DNA of 64,000 nucleotides from Flavobacteriales bacterium UBA6772 (lineage in GTDB: Bacteria; Bacteroidota; Bacteroidia; Flavobacteriales; Flavobacteriaceae): NCBI GenBank assembly GCA_905181765.1, contig CAJIYW010000001.1:434001-498000 (forward strand), written 5' to 3'. Positions 1 through 8,243 of this stretch are shown in pieces. Within the stretch, counting starts at the first letter, position 1. Each line of letters opens with the position of its first letter. The notes under the pieces were generated by a model. It had not been told where the DNA came from, ran no database searches, and worked only from the letters and a program-made list of their open reading frames with translations. Position numbers and translations under genes: made by a program.

Positions 1-850
1 AACTAAAAGAATTAGACCTTTCTACTCCTTTTACCAAATGTTTGTATTTCTCACTAAAAATCACACTCCCGCAATATGCACCATCTACATGGAGCCAAAT
101 ATTATATTGCTCTGTAATGTCTGCAATTTTATCTATTGGATCAAAAGCACCTAAAACCGTTGTTCCTGCAGTTGCGTTTACATATGTTGGAATGCCTCCA
201 TTTTTAATATCTTCTTTAATTTGTGCTTCTAAAAAACTTGGAAGCATTCTTCCTACGGCATCTGCTTTTATGTAACGAATATTATTCTTTCCTATTCCTG
301 CGAAACTTGCGTTTTTTGCATTTGAATAATGACATTCTTCAGAGGTATAAATAATTAATGGTTTTGACATTCCGTTTAATCTACAAAGTGGATCTTTTGC
401 ATCTCGCCCCATAATTAGCCCCATATAATTACTCATAGAGCCACCTGTTGGAAACGTACCATTACTATTGGCACCATACCCAATTAAATTACAAGATTGT
501 CTAATAATTTCTTGTTCTATCCCTACTTGCGGGCCTGCAACCTTATAAGTATACATGCTATTATTTAACATAACCGCTAATAGATCTCCCAAAATTGCTT
601 TGCTTTGTCTTCCTCCAAAAAGCTGATTAAAGAATAAATTTGTAGCTGTTTTTGGTGTAGCAACTAACAACTCTTGCAGCAATGTTTTAAAATCACCGTC
701 TATCATTGCAACATCATTTAATGAAAGATCAATTGTATTAAATAATTTGCTTGCCGCTATTCTTTCTGCTACTGGATTTTCTACTTCTTCCGAAATTAAA
801 ACTTCTACTAGCTCGTTAAATAGAGCTAAATCATTCTTTATATTAGACAT
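1..850 (-). CDS. PLP-dependent group II decarboxylase (cysteine sulfinate/glutamate decarboxylase-like), 3' end cut
   Basis: The first 283 residues of a group II pyridoxal-phosphate decarboxylase are present; the C-terminal part, including the PLP-binding lysine, lies beyond the left edge. The start is ATG at 848-850 (MSNIKND). Visible family marks are PTGGSMSNYMGL near residue 136, the phosphate-binding region, and WLHVDGAYCG with His254 and Asp256, the Asp that contacts the PLP ring nitrogen. The gene follows cysteine dioxygenase by 33 bp on the same strand, so the two are probably cotranscribed. That context favours cysteine sulfinate as substrate, giving hypotaurine and CO2. The family also includes glutamate, aspartate and 2,4-diaminobutyrate decarboxylases, and the sequence alone does not decide between them. 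The fold assignment is secure; the substrate is inference from the neighbour. Confidence 0.85.
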   Translation of the reverse strand, partial: MSNIKNDLALFNELVEVLISEEVENPVAERIAASKLFNTIDLSLNDVAMIDGDFKTLLQELLVATPKTATNLFFNQLFGGRQSKAILGDLLAVMLNNSMYTYKVAGPQVGIEQEIIRQSCNLIGYGANSNGTFPTGGSMSNYMGLIMGRDAKDPLCRLNGMSKPLIIYTSEECHYSNAKNASFAGIGKNNIRYIKADAVGRMLPSFLEAQIKEDIKNGGIPTYVNATAGTTVLGAFDPIDKIADITEQYNIWLHVDGAYCGSVIFSEKYKHLVKGVERSNSFS

Positions 851-883
851 ATAATTTTCTTTTCATTTAATTTTTAATAGTAC

Positions 884-1417
884 TTATATTGTTGTGTCAT
901 AATCTAACTCTTTGTGCACAAACGTTTTTGAAACCTCATTAAATACATTGCAGCTTCTAATTGGCTTGGCATATAAATGCAGGGACATGCTTCTTTTATT
1001 AGCGCTATTTTCTAAGCGATGAAAACCCATAAAGTCTTTCATATAAGTAACGTCATTCTTTTTTGAAAACTTAGTTTTTGTAAGTTTTAATGCACCCACT
1101 TCATCCTGCTTATAAATAGTCTCTTTAAATTCACCTTCAACAACTTTTACCCAGCACTCTTCTCCACCATGATCATGAATTGAGGTTTGGTGACCTGCGC
1201 ACCAACAAATTAAAATTAATTCAAATTTTTCAGTGTCTGCTATGCAATTTCTAGTATAACAGTCCTTAGACCAATTTGCATATTTTTCAAAAGCATTTGG
1301 TTCTAATTGCAAAGAATGTATTATGTGATTGTAAGTCGTCCTCTCACCTTCTGAAAGTGTAGAAATTAAATCGTTCAAACTTTGAAGAATTGTGGTATTT
1401 TTTTCTTTAGATTCCAA
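884..1417 (-). CDS. Cysteine dioxygenase type I
   Basis: 177 residues, a normal length for a cupin cysteine dioxygenase, which oxidises L-cysteine to cysteine sulfinate with O2 at a mononuclear iron centre in the cytoplasm. The iron ligands are visible as His81 and His83 in HDHGGEEC and His133 in GFHRLEN. Arg56 in YTRN matches the Arg that holds the substrate carboxylate. Cys88 and Tyr149 (SLHLY) match mammalian Cys93 and Tyr157, the residues that form the thioether cofactor. Many bacterial enzymes have Gly at the Cys site, so this copy is of the animal-like type. It lies directly upstream of a PLP decarboxylase on the same strand, suggesting a cysteine to hypotaurine route. The gene symbol is left open because bacterial naming varies. 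Confidence 0.93.
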   Translation of the reverse strand: MESKEKNTTILQSLNDLISTLSEGERTTYNHIIHSLQLEPNAFEKYANWSKDCYTRNCIADTEKFELILICWCAGHQTSIHDHGGEECWVKVVEGEFKETIYKQDEVGALKLTKTKFSKKNDVTYMKDFMGFHRLENSANKRSMSLHLYAKPIRSCNVFNEVSKTFVHKELDYDTTI

Positions 1418-1695
1418 TGTAATATCTAGCTTTTTTTTGTTTATTTAAAAAATAAAATCAAGGGAAATCCTTATAATTTTAATAAGCTACTGCTCATTAT
1501 TTATTAAATAAGCAATATTTCAAATATAGTGATTAATATGCTCTTTTAATTCCTTTTTCACTATTTTCAACCAATATTAAACCAAAAATCATCCTTATTT
1601 ATATTATTTTGGTTACTTTTAAAATTCTGTGAACAGCATTTATGGCTTGTTTTTTAGAACTCTAACCACCTCATATTTAAAAAATTAGAAGTAGT

Positions 1696-3240
1696 ATGCA
1701 AAACGAAAATTTTATAATTAAAATTGCTGTATTAGCGGTATATGTTGGTATTTTATTTCTAATAGGAATTTTTGCTTCTAAACGCATTAAAAGCATGAGT
1801 GATTATTATGTTGGAGGCAAAAAAATGGGCTTTTGGGCGGTAGCTTTTTCAGCAAGAGCAACAGGAGAGTCTGGATGGTTGCTTATAGGACTCACAGGAA
1901 TGGGCGCAATGGCAGGGTATTCTGCATATTGGGTTGTTGTTGGAGAATTATTAGGCGTTTTTATTTCTTGGCAATTTATGGCGAAACGCTTTAAAAAAAG
2001 ATCAGATGCATATGGTGCTATTACAATTCCAGATTATTTACAAAGTCACTTTAAAACAACTACACATACCCTTCGAATTGTAGCAGCCAGTATCCTTGTT
2101 GTATTTATTGTTATATATGTAGCTTCTCAAATAGACGTTACTGGAGTGGCTTTTAAATCGATGCTAGGAATTGATTACAAGATTGGTGCCCTTATTGGGT
2201 TTTTTATTGTACTTGCTTACATTTTTTTTGGTGGATTTGTAGCTGCTGTTTGGTCTGACTTATTTCAAGGATTGCTCATGTTTATTGGTCTTGTTTTATT
2301 ACCAATAGTTGTATGGTTCTCTATGGATCATGGCGCTGGGATAGCGGCAGGTTTAAATGCAATAGACCCAACACTAACACAAATAATGGGTAGAAGTACA
2401 GACGGTTTTATGAATCTTTTTACCATTCTAGGATTTTCAATGATTGGTTTAGGTTTTCTAGGTTCCCCGCAAGTATATGTGCGCTTTATGTCTATAAAAA
2501 ATGAAAAAGAAATAGACAAAGGTAAATGGGTAGCAACCGCTTTTACATTATTAACAGACGCTGCAGCAGTAACTATTGGTATTCTTGCACGTATCTATTT
2601 TACAAATGAAGGGCAAGATCCAGAAGCTATTTTAGGAAATAGTGGAGAAAATGTATTGAGTATGATTACTGAAGAATTTTTACCTACCATTTTAGTTGCT
2701 ATTTTTGTAGCCATTGTTTTATCGGCAATAATGTCTACTATAGACTCTTTATTAATATTGGCTTCAAGCGCAATTACAAGAGATTTCTATCAGAAAATAT
2801 TTAGACCCAATATAAAAGATGAGAGCTTGACAAAAATTTCTAGAATTTCTACGATTATCATGGCATTTACGGCATTAATAATTGCAATGATTATGAATTA
2901 CGTATCACCCGATAGGCAAATGTTTTGGGTGATTTTATTTGGCTGGTCTGGTATTGCTGCCACTTTTTGTCCAGTAATTATTCTATCTCTTTTTTGGAAA
3001 GGCTATTCTGAAAAAGGAGCTATTGCTTCTATGATCGCAGGATTTTTAGCAGTAATACTCTTTAATTTTGTCTTTAAAGAAATGCCAGTTGTTGGTCCTT
3101 ATTTTGTAGCAATTGATGTGCTTGCACCTTCTTTTGCATTAGCAATGCTTGTTGGTTTTTTAGTTTCAAAAAAATATCCACCAAGAGCAGCAGCTATAAA
3201 AATGATTGAAGAAATTGACGCTGCTCCTAATGTAGAATAG
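1696..3240 (+). CDS. Sodium:solute symporter, proline symporter-like
   Basis: A 514-residue integral membrane protein of the SSS family, rich in hydrophobic segments from residue 8 to the end. It resembles PutP around residues 51-66 (FSARATGESGWLLIG), the first sodium-binding helix. Ser59 and Gly60 match PutP Ser57 and Gly58, but the position of the essential PutP Asp55 is Gly57, followed by Glu58. Proline transport is therefore possible but not shown, and the cargo may be another amino or organic acid. It is divergent from the cysteine dioxygenase gene across 278 bp and convergent with the gene at 3263. The gap upstream shows no convincing two-box promoter by eye. Family membership is firm; the substrate is unknown. 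Confidence 0.85.
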   Translation: MQNENFIIKIAVLAVYVGILFLIGIFASKRIKSMSDYYVGGKKMGFWAVAFSARATGESGWLLIGLTGMGAMAGYSAYWVVVGELLGVFISWQFMAKRFKKRSDAYGAITIPDYLQSHFKTTTHTLRIVAASILVVFIVIYVASQIDVTGVAFKSMLGIDYKIGALIGFFIVLAYIFFGGFVAAVWSDLFQGLLMFIGLVLLPIVVWFSMDHGAGIAAGLNAIDPTLTQIMGRSTDGFMNLFTILGFSMIGLGFLGSPQVYVRFMSIKNEKEIDKGKWVATAFTLLTDAAAVTIGILARIYFTNEGQDPEAILGNSGENVLSMITEEFLPTILVAIFVAIVLSAIMSTIDSLLILASSAITRDFYQKIFRPNIKDESLTKISRISTIIMAFTALIIAMIMNYVSPDRQMFWVILFGWSGIAATFCPVIILSLFWKGYSEKGAIASMIAGFLAVILFNFVFKEMPVVGPYFVAIDVLAPSFALAMLVGFLVSKKYPPRAAAIKMIEEIDAAPNVE

Positions 3241-3262
3241 CAACTACATTATTTTAATGCGA

Positions 3263-3589
3263 CTAATCAATCATTTTTTTTAAAATAGAAAAAGTTTCTT
3301 GTTCAAAAAAATCTACAGAACCGTCTGCAAAAAGTACTTGTTTAATGTTTCTTAAAAGTGTTTCTTTTTCTTCTTGAGAAAACTGGTTTTCGGAAATAAA
3401 AAGCTGAATTTTATTCAAATTTACCTGACCTGAATCTACCACTACTTCAGAATGAATTCTATGAAATATCTTTTCGTCTACTTTAGTTCTAATATAGTTT
3501 TGCTCTGCAATATCTTCTATATGATTGCAATGTGCTGCATATAAAAGTACATAAGCTTCAAATTCTTTTTTTGTCCAATCTAAATTCAT
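3263..3589 (-). CDS. Small uncharacterised protein, possibly TerB-like
   Basis: 108 residues, acidic and apparently all helical, with no signal peptide or membrane segment. The C-terminal stretch LFADGSVDFFEQETFSILKK resembles the acidic repeat of TerB-fold proteins, which often read ADG.....E. That likeness is weak and I assign no function. The ATG is 3 bp after the stop of the sulfurtransferase gene, so it is the last gene of the DAACS transporter-sulfurtransferase operon. It converges with the SSS symporter gene, leaving only 22 bp between the two stops. It contains Cys21 but no metal-binding pattern that I recognise. Confidence 0.75.
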   Translation of the reverse strand: MNLDWTKKEFEAYVLLYAAHCNHIEDIAEQNYIRTKVDEKIFHRIHSEVVVDSGQVNLNKIQLFISENQFSQEEKETLLRNIKQVLFADGSVDFFEQETFSILKKMID

Positions 3590-3592
3590 AAT

Positions 3593-4441
3593 TTATAGAG
3601 AAATTGGTAAATGTTTTGTGCTCGCCCATTCTGTCCAAGACCCATCGTAAAGGGCAACATTATCTATTTTCACAATGGCTGCACCTAAAGCAAGTATAGC
3701 TGCTGTGATCCCAGAACCACAAGTAAAAATAATTTCTTTTTTATTTTTAAAACTATTAAAAATAGTTATCAATTCAGTTTCAGTTTTCATTTTACCATTA
3801 TTCTGAATATCTATAAAAGGTAGATTAATAGAACTGGGTATATGGCCACTCTTAAGATCTTTTCGCGGTTCTGGTGTTGTACCATTATACCTACCATTTG
3901 GCCGTGCATCTGCAATTAATACTTCTTTATTATCTATAGATTCAAAAACATCTGCAGTATATTTTAATTTTCTTGGCTGATATATAGCTTTAAAGTTTCC
4001 TCTTTGCAATTTATTAACCCTCATGCTTTCAATAGGAAATCCGCTGGCTTTCCATGCAGGCAAACCACCATCTAATACTACTACATTTTTAAAACCCATT
4101 AACTGAAACATCCACCAAACTCTTGGAGAAGAGTAAGTTCCTAAAGCGTCATAACAAACTACTATAGTATCTTGATGTATCCCTATTTTTTGAGCTCTTT
4201 CTTCAAAAACCTCTGGCGATAAAACGGTATTTGGAAATGCTGATTTATTATCAGAAAAACTATTTTTTATATCAAAATAAACAGCTCCTTTAATCTGTGT
4301 TTTTTCCTCAGAAACGAACGTATTCAGACTTACTTTAGGAATTGTACAATCTAGAACAATCAGTTGTTTTAAATCTAAATGAGCATTTAACCAGTCTGAA
4401 GAAACTAGAGGTTTATCAATTTTTAAAGACATGGTGTCCAT
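3593..4441 (-). CDS. sseA: 3-mercaptopyruvate sulfurtransferase (rhodanese family)
   Basis: 282 residues with two tandem rhodanese domains, about 14-137 (inactive) and 155-280 (catalytic). The active-site loop is CGSGITA with Cys241. Loops of the CGSGVTA type mark 3-mercaptopyruvate sulfurtransferases, while thiosulfate sulfurtransferases usually have CRKGVT. The enzyme moves sulfur from 3-mercaptopyruvate, a transamination product of cysteine, to thiols or cyanide. It sits between a DAACS transporter (22 bp upstream) and a small protein (3 bp downstream) and is probably transcribed with both. The cysteine dioxygenase locus is 2 kb away, so this end of the window handles cysteine sulfur. Met4 is an alternative start. 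No signal peptide is seen, so it is cytoplasmic. Confidence 0.88.
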   Translation of the reverse strand: MDTMSLKIDKPLVSSDWLNAHLDLKQLIVLDCTIPKVSLNTFVSEEKTQIKGAVYFDIKNSFSDNKSAFPNTVLSPEVFEERAQKIGIHQDTIVVCYDALGTYSSPRVWWMFQLMGFKNVVVLDGGLPAWKASGFPIESMRVNKLQRGNFKAIYQPRKLKYTADVFESIDNKEVLIADARPNGRYNGTTPEPRKDLKSGHIPSSINLPFIDIQNNGKMKTETELITIFNSFKNKKEIIFTCGSGITAAILALGAAIVKIDNVALYDGSWTEWASTKHLPISL

Positions 4442-4463
4442 AATTTATTAATAGTTAGTATAA

Positions 4464-5792
4464 CTACTTTACTTTATCATAATTATCATCCCAATTTTTC
4501 TCTTCTGGCTTGTCTTTTAATTTCCCTAAAGATTTAGCAACCAACATAGACACTGTAGCATCTCCAGTAACATTTACAGTAGTTCTCATCATATCTAAAG
4601 GTCTATCTACAGCAAAAATCAATGCCAAACCAATTGGCAATAATTCCTCAGGAAAACCAACAGATTCTAAAACAATTACTAACATTACCATACCTGCACT
4701 TGGTACCGCTGCAGAACCAATAGAAGCTAATAATGCAGTTAACACAATTACTAATTGATTGGAAAAGGTTAAGCCTTCTGGCCAAATTACCTGCATTATA
4801 AATACTGCTGCAATTGCTTGGTATAAACTAGTACCATCCATATTAATTGTTGCACCTACGGGTAAAACAAATCCAGAAACTTCTTTATCCACTCCTAAAT
4901 GTTCTTCTACTCTTTCCATAGTTACTGGCAATGTTGCCGCACTAGAACTAGTAGAAAAGGCCAACAATTGTGCTGGACTAATTTGTTTTAAAAACCACAA
5001 AGGAGACTTTTTTGTATAGACACTTACAAGAATTAAATAAAAACAAATCATTAATATCAATCCACCAACTACACAAAGTGCATAGACTAATAGTTTTAAT
5101 AGGATCTCAGTATCATCAAAAGCAATAATTACGTTTGCTAACAATGCAAAAACAGCATACGGCGCAAAAAGCATAATTAAATCTACCATTTTCATAACCA
5201 TTTCATTCAAAGAATCAAAAAAGTCTACTAATGGTTTTGCCTTTTTCTCTGGAATTAATAATAGAGAAATACCAACAAACATAGCAAAAAAGATAATCTG
5301 AAGCATACTTGCATCTACAAAAGACTGAAAAATATTACTTGGAAAAATATCTACTAAAGCCTGCAATGGCCCGGCATCTTTCTGGGCAGATGCTTTCACT
5401 AATTTATCTGTTACCCCTGCATTTGTTTCGTACTTAACTTTAATTTTTTCAATGGTATCTGCAGACATCCCTTCACCTGGTTTTACAATATTTACAATTG
5501 CCAAACCAATAAAAATAGCTACTAAAGTAGTTCCTACATATATCAAAATGGTTTTTGCACCCATTTTCTTAATTTTAGAAATGTCTTTTAAATCTGAAAT
5601 TCCTTTAATTAATGAAGCTAGTATTAATGGAACTGCAATTAATTTTAAAAGGTTGATAAATATGGTTCCAAATGGTTTAACCCAGTCTGTTACAAAGTCT
5701 TTTCCTCCATCAACAGTATTCATGATAAAACCAAAAGCAATACCTAATGCCATTCCTATTAAAATTTTCCAGTGTAGTGCTAATTTCTTCAT
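4464..5792 (-). CDS. Dicarboxylate/amino acid:cation symporter (DAACS)
   Basis: 442 residues with the hydrophobic pattern of glutamate/aspartate symporters of the GltP/GltPh fold. The serine-rich re-entrant loop TSSSAATLP is at 281-289, the NMDGT sodium/substrate motif at 317-321, and the second re-entrant loop reads AAVPSAGMVML. Family members take up glutamate, aspartate, C4-dicarboxylates, serine/threonine or cystine with Na+ or H+. The gene heads a three-gene minus-strand operon with the sulfurtransferase. A sulfur-containing or acidic amino acid cargo is an attractive guess but is not shown by the sequence. The tail after residue 425 is short and charged. Confidence 0.9.
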   Translation of the reverse strand: MKKLALHWKILIGMALGIAFGFIMNTVDGGKDFVTDWVKPFGTIFINLLKLIAVPLILASLIKGISDLKDISKIKKMGAKTILIYVGTTLVAIFIGLAIVNIVKPGEGMSADTIEKIKVKYETNAGVTDKLVKASAQKDAGPLQALVDIFPSNIFQSFVDASMLQIIFFAMFVGISLLLIPEKKAKPLVDFFDSLNEMVMKMVDLIMLFAPYAVFALLANVIIAFDDTEILLKLLVYALCVVGGLILMICFYLILVSVYTKKSPLWFLKQISPAQLLAFSTSSSAATLPVTMERVEEHLGVDKEVSGFVLPVGATINMDGTSLYQAIAAVFIMQVIWPEGLTFSNQLVIVLTALLASIGSAAVPSAGMVMLVIVLESVGFPEELLPIGLALIFAVDRPLDMMRTTVNVTGDATVSMLVAKSLGKLKDKPEEKNWDDNYDKVK

Positions 5793-5954
5793 TAAATTAT
5801 TTGATTTATTTAGATTCTGAAAGATAAAAAAATAAGTGACCTAAATTATATATTGTTTCAAATTTTTAGAACATTCTTATTTCTTCTGCAAAATGTAAAA
5901 ATGATTTCTATTTAAGATTTACTAAGTACTACTTTAAAAATTATAACTATTAAA

Positions 5955-5987
5955 TAAAAAAGCGCAAACAAATGTTTGCGCTTTTTT
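5955..5987 (-). terminator. Intrinsic terminator of bshA
   Basis: A perfect 10-bp stem (5961-5970 with 5973-5982, core GCGCAAACA) with a 2-nt nominal loop. It is flanked by A5 on the left, which reads as the U-run on the minus strand. It starts about 7 bp after the bshA stop codon. A T-run on the right could let it work in both directions, but no plus-strand gene ends here. Confidence 0.85.
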
Positions 5988-5988
5988 G

Positions 5989-7122
5989 TTATGCTTTACT
6001 TTTATAACAAGATCTATAAATTTCTTCATAGACAGGCAATATACTTTCTAATGTAAATTGTTTGGTATGTTTTTTTGCATTTTCCTTAAATACTTCTAAA
6101 GTAGCAGCTTCTTTTGCAATCAAAATTGCATTTTTCGCCATGTCTGCAACATCCCCTAAATTACTTAAGAAACCTGTTTTTCCATGAATATTTACCTCTG
6201 GCAAACCTCCTGTATTTGTAGAAATTACTGCACTCCCGGCTGCCATTGCCTCTAATGCCGCCAAACCAAAACTTTCTGTTTGAGATGGTAATAGAAAAAC
6301 ATCTGTATAACATAATATCTTAGCCACCTCTGTACTGTTTCCTAAAAAGAAAACATCATCAATTATGTTTAATTCTTTTACCAAGTTTTCTGCTTTTGCT
6401 CTCTCTGGACCTTCACCTATCATTAATAATTTAGCAGGAATCTCTTTTCTTACTTCACTAAAAATTTTAACTACGTCTTCTACTCTTTTTACAGGTCTAA
6501 AGTTACTTACGTGTGTAAAAATTCTCTCATGCGGTTGCGCCAATGCTATTCTTTTACACTCTTCTTTTTGAGCATTGTCGTATTTTTTTGCATCAATAAA
6601 ATTATAAATTACTTTAATATCTTTTGTAATATTAAACAACTTGTTAGTAGTCTCTTTTAAGTTATTTGAAACTGCGGTTACAACGTCAGAGTTATTTATA
6701 CTAAATTCTACAGCCGATTTATAGGTTGGGTGACTGCCAACTAAAGTAATATCTGTACCATGCAATGTAGTTACCACTCTTACATCTAAACCCTTCTCTT
6801 TTAACATTTGCTTTGCCATATATGCTGCATACGCATGCGGTATGGCATAATGCACGTGCAGTACTTCTAAGCTATATTTTCTAACTACTTCTACCATTTT
6901 TGTAGAAAGTGCTAATTCATAAGGCTGATATTCAAAAAGTGGATACTCTTCAATTACAACTTGATGAAAATGTAGATTATGGGATAAAAAGTCTAAACGA
7001 ACTGGCTGGTTATAAGTAATAAAATGAACTTCATGCCCCTTATCTGCCAAAGCCATTCCTAACTCTGTTGCTACTACTCCACTTCCGCCAAATGTTGGAT
7101 AACATACTATACCTATTTTCAT
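5989..7122 (-). CDS. bshA: BshA, N-acetyl-alpha-D-glucosaminyl L-malate synthase
   Basis: 377 residues of a GT4-family retaining glycosyltransferase with two Rossmann-like lobes. The N-terminus KIGIVCYPTFGGSGVVATEL is highly typical of BshA, and the C-terminal lobe has the nucleotide-sugar motif ESFGLAALEAMAAG near residue 285. BshA joins UDP-GlcNAc and L-malate in the first step of bacillithiol synthesis. The deacetylase BshB and the cysteine ligase BshC are not in this window, which is usual since these genes are often scattered. Bacillithiol is made from cysteine, which fits loosely with the cysteine genes nearby. It is a single-gene unit with its own terminator. Confidence 0.93.
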   Translation of the reverse strand: MKIGIVCYPTFGGSGVVATELGMALADKGHEVHFITYNQPVRLDFLSHNLHFHQVVIEEYPLFEYQPYELALSTKMVEVVRKYSLEVLHVHYAIPHAYAAYMAKQMLKEKGLDVRVVTTLHGTDITLVGSHPTYKSAVEFSINNSDVVTAVSNNLKETTNKLFNITKDIKVIYNFIDAKKYDNAQKEECKRIALAQPHERIFTHVSNFRPVKRVEDVVKIFSEVRKEIPAKLLMIGEGPERAKAENLVKELNIIDDVFFLGNSTEVAKILCYTDVFLLPSQTESFGLAALEAMAAGSAVISTNTGGLPEVNIHGKTGFLSNLGDVADMAKNAILIAKEAATLEVFKENAKKHTKQFTLESILPVYEEIYRSCYKSKA

Positions 7123-7237
7123 GCAATTATTTAAATATTAAATTATTTAGAGATTGAAAAAATAAAAAAATTAAGCGTCTACTTCCTTAGTGGTAAATAT
7201 AAAAGTATTCTTACAATTTAACTCAAAATAAAAGCAT

Positions 7238-7275
7238 AAAAAAAGCTTTTCAATTATAATTGAAAAGCTTTTTTT
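7238..7275 (-). terminator. Intrinsic terminator of the transketolase N-subunit gene
   Basis: A long inverted repeat (AAGCTTTTCAATT at 7243-7255 with its complement at 7258-7270) with A-rich and T-rich flanks that extend the pairing. It begins 25 bp past the stop on the minus strand and is followed there by a U-rich tract. Confidence 0.85.
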
Positions 7276-7299
7276 AATATATAAATTTTAAAGTACTTT

Positions 7300-8145
7300 T
7301 TAATAATCTCCTAAAGTTGCAGGGTTTTGAGCTAAAGCGCTTTCTAACTGAACATCACTTGGCGCCTTTCCGTGCCATGCGTGTGTATGCATCATAAAAT
7401 CTACACCGTTACCCATTTCTGTATGTAATAAAATACAAACAGGCTTTCCTTTTCCTGTTAATGATTTTGCTTTCGCTAATCCCGCTAGCACTGCATCAAT
7501 GTCATTTCCTTTTTCTACATCTAAAACGTCCCAACCAAAAGCTTCAAATTTTGCTCTAATGCTTCCCATTGGTAGCACATCATCTGTAGCACCGTCAATC
7601 TGCTTTCCGTTTAAATCTATTGTTGCAATTAAATTATCAACATTTTTTGCTGATGCATACATAATTGCTTCCCAGTTCTGCCCTTCTTGCAATTCACCAT
7701 CACCATGTAAAGTATATACTATTTTATTGTCTCCATTTAATTTTTTAGCTTGTGCTGTTCCCAAACCTACAGACATTCCTTGTCCTAAAGAACCAGAAGC
7801 AATTCTTACTCCAGGCAAACCTTCATGCGTTGTTGGGTGTCCTTGTAATCTAGAATCTAACAATCTAAACGTTGCTAATTCTGATACAGGAAAAAAGCCA
7901 CTATGAGCCAAAACACTGTAAAAAACAGGAGATATATGTCCGTTTGATAAAAAGAATACATCTTCGTTATTTCCATCCATAGAAAACTCAGTAGAATATT
8001 CCATTACTTCTTGATATAAACAAGTAATAAACTCAGCGCATCCTAAAGACCCTCCTGGATGTCCAGAATTTACTTTGTGCACCATTCTTAAAATGTCTCT
8101 ACGAACTTGTTGCGTAAAATCTTGTAATTTTTGTGTTGTTGGCAT
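7300..8145 (-). CDS. Transketolase, N-terminal (thiamine-diphosphate binding) subunit
   Basis: 281 residues covering only the N-terminal third to half of a classical transketolase. The thiamine-diphosphate motif HGDGELQEGQNWEA starts at residue 147, with GSLGQG at 118-123 and NSGHPGG at 26-32. Split transketolases made of about 280 and 310 residues are common in Bacteroidota and archaea; together they move two-carbon units between sugar phosphates in the pentose phosphate pathway. The C-terminal partner normally lies right beside this gene but is not adjacent here: bshA follows and a secreted protein precedes. The open reading frame ends cleanly with its own terminator, so this is not a truncated full-length gene. 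A TATTTTTG box at 8170-8177 may be its promoter -7 element. Confidence 0.92.
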   Translation of the reverse strand: MPTTQKLQDFTQQVRRDILRMVHKVNSGHPGGSLGCAEFITCLYQEVMEYSTEFSMDGNNEDVFFLSNGHISPVFYSVLAHSGFFPVSELATFRLLDSRLQGHPTTHEGLPGVRIASGSLGQGMSVGLGTAQAKKLNGDNKIVYTLHGDGELQEGQNWEAIMYASAKNVDNLIATIDLNGKQIDGATDDVLPMGSIRAKFEAFGWDVLDVEKGNDIDAVLAGLAKAKSLTGKGKPVCILLHTEMGNGVDFMMHTHAWHGKAPSDVQLESALAQNPATLGDY

Positions 8146-8172
8146 TTTGTTATTTTAATTTTATAAAGGCAA

Positions 8173-8200
8173 AAATACAAAAGTGAATGCTTTTGTATTT
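8173..8200 (-). terminator. Hairpin after the 8244-9503 gene, overlapping a -7 box
   Basis: An 11-bp stem (8173-8183 with 8190-8200, AAATACAAAAG) and 6-nt loop lie 44 bp past the stop of the upstream gene. On the minus strand the stem ends in TATTTTTG, which is also a good Bacteroidota -7 box for the transketolase gene. No TTG lies at the right distance upstream, so the promoter reading is weak. Confidence 0.4.
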
Positions 8201-8243
8201 GTTTTCTACTATATTTATTTATCTTTTATTAACAGAGTTGTTA

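Noticed and set aside
4510-5820. Plus-strand open frames opposite the DAACS transporter gene
   Set aside because: They are frame shadows of a real transporter gene with all family motifs on the minus strand.
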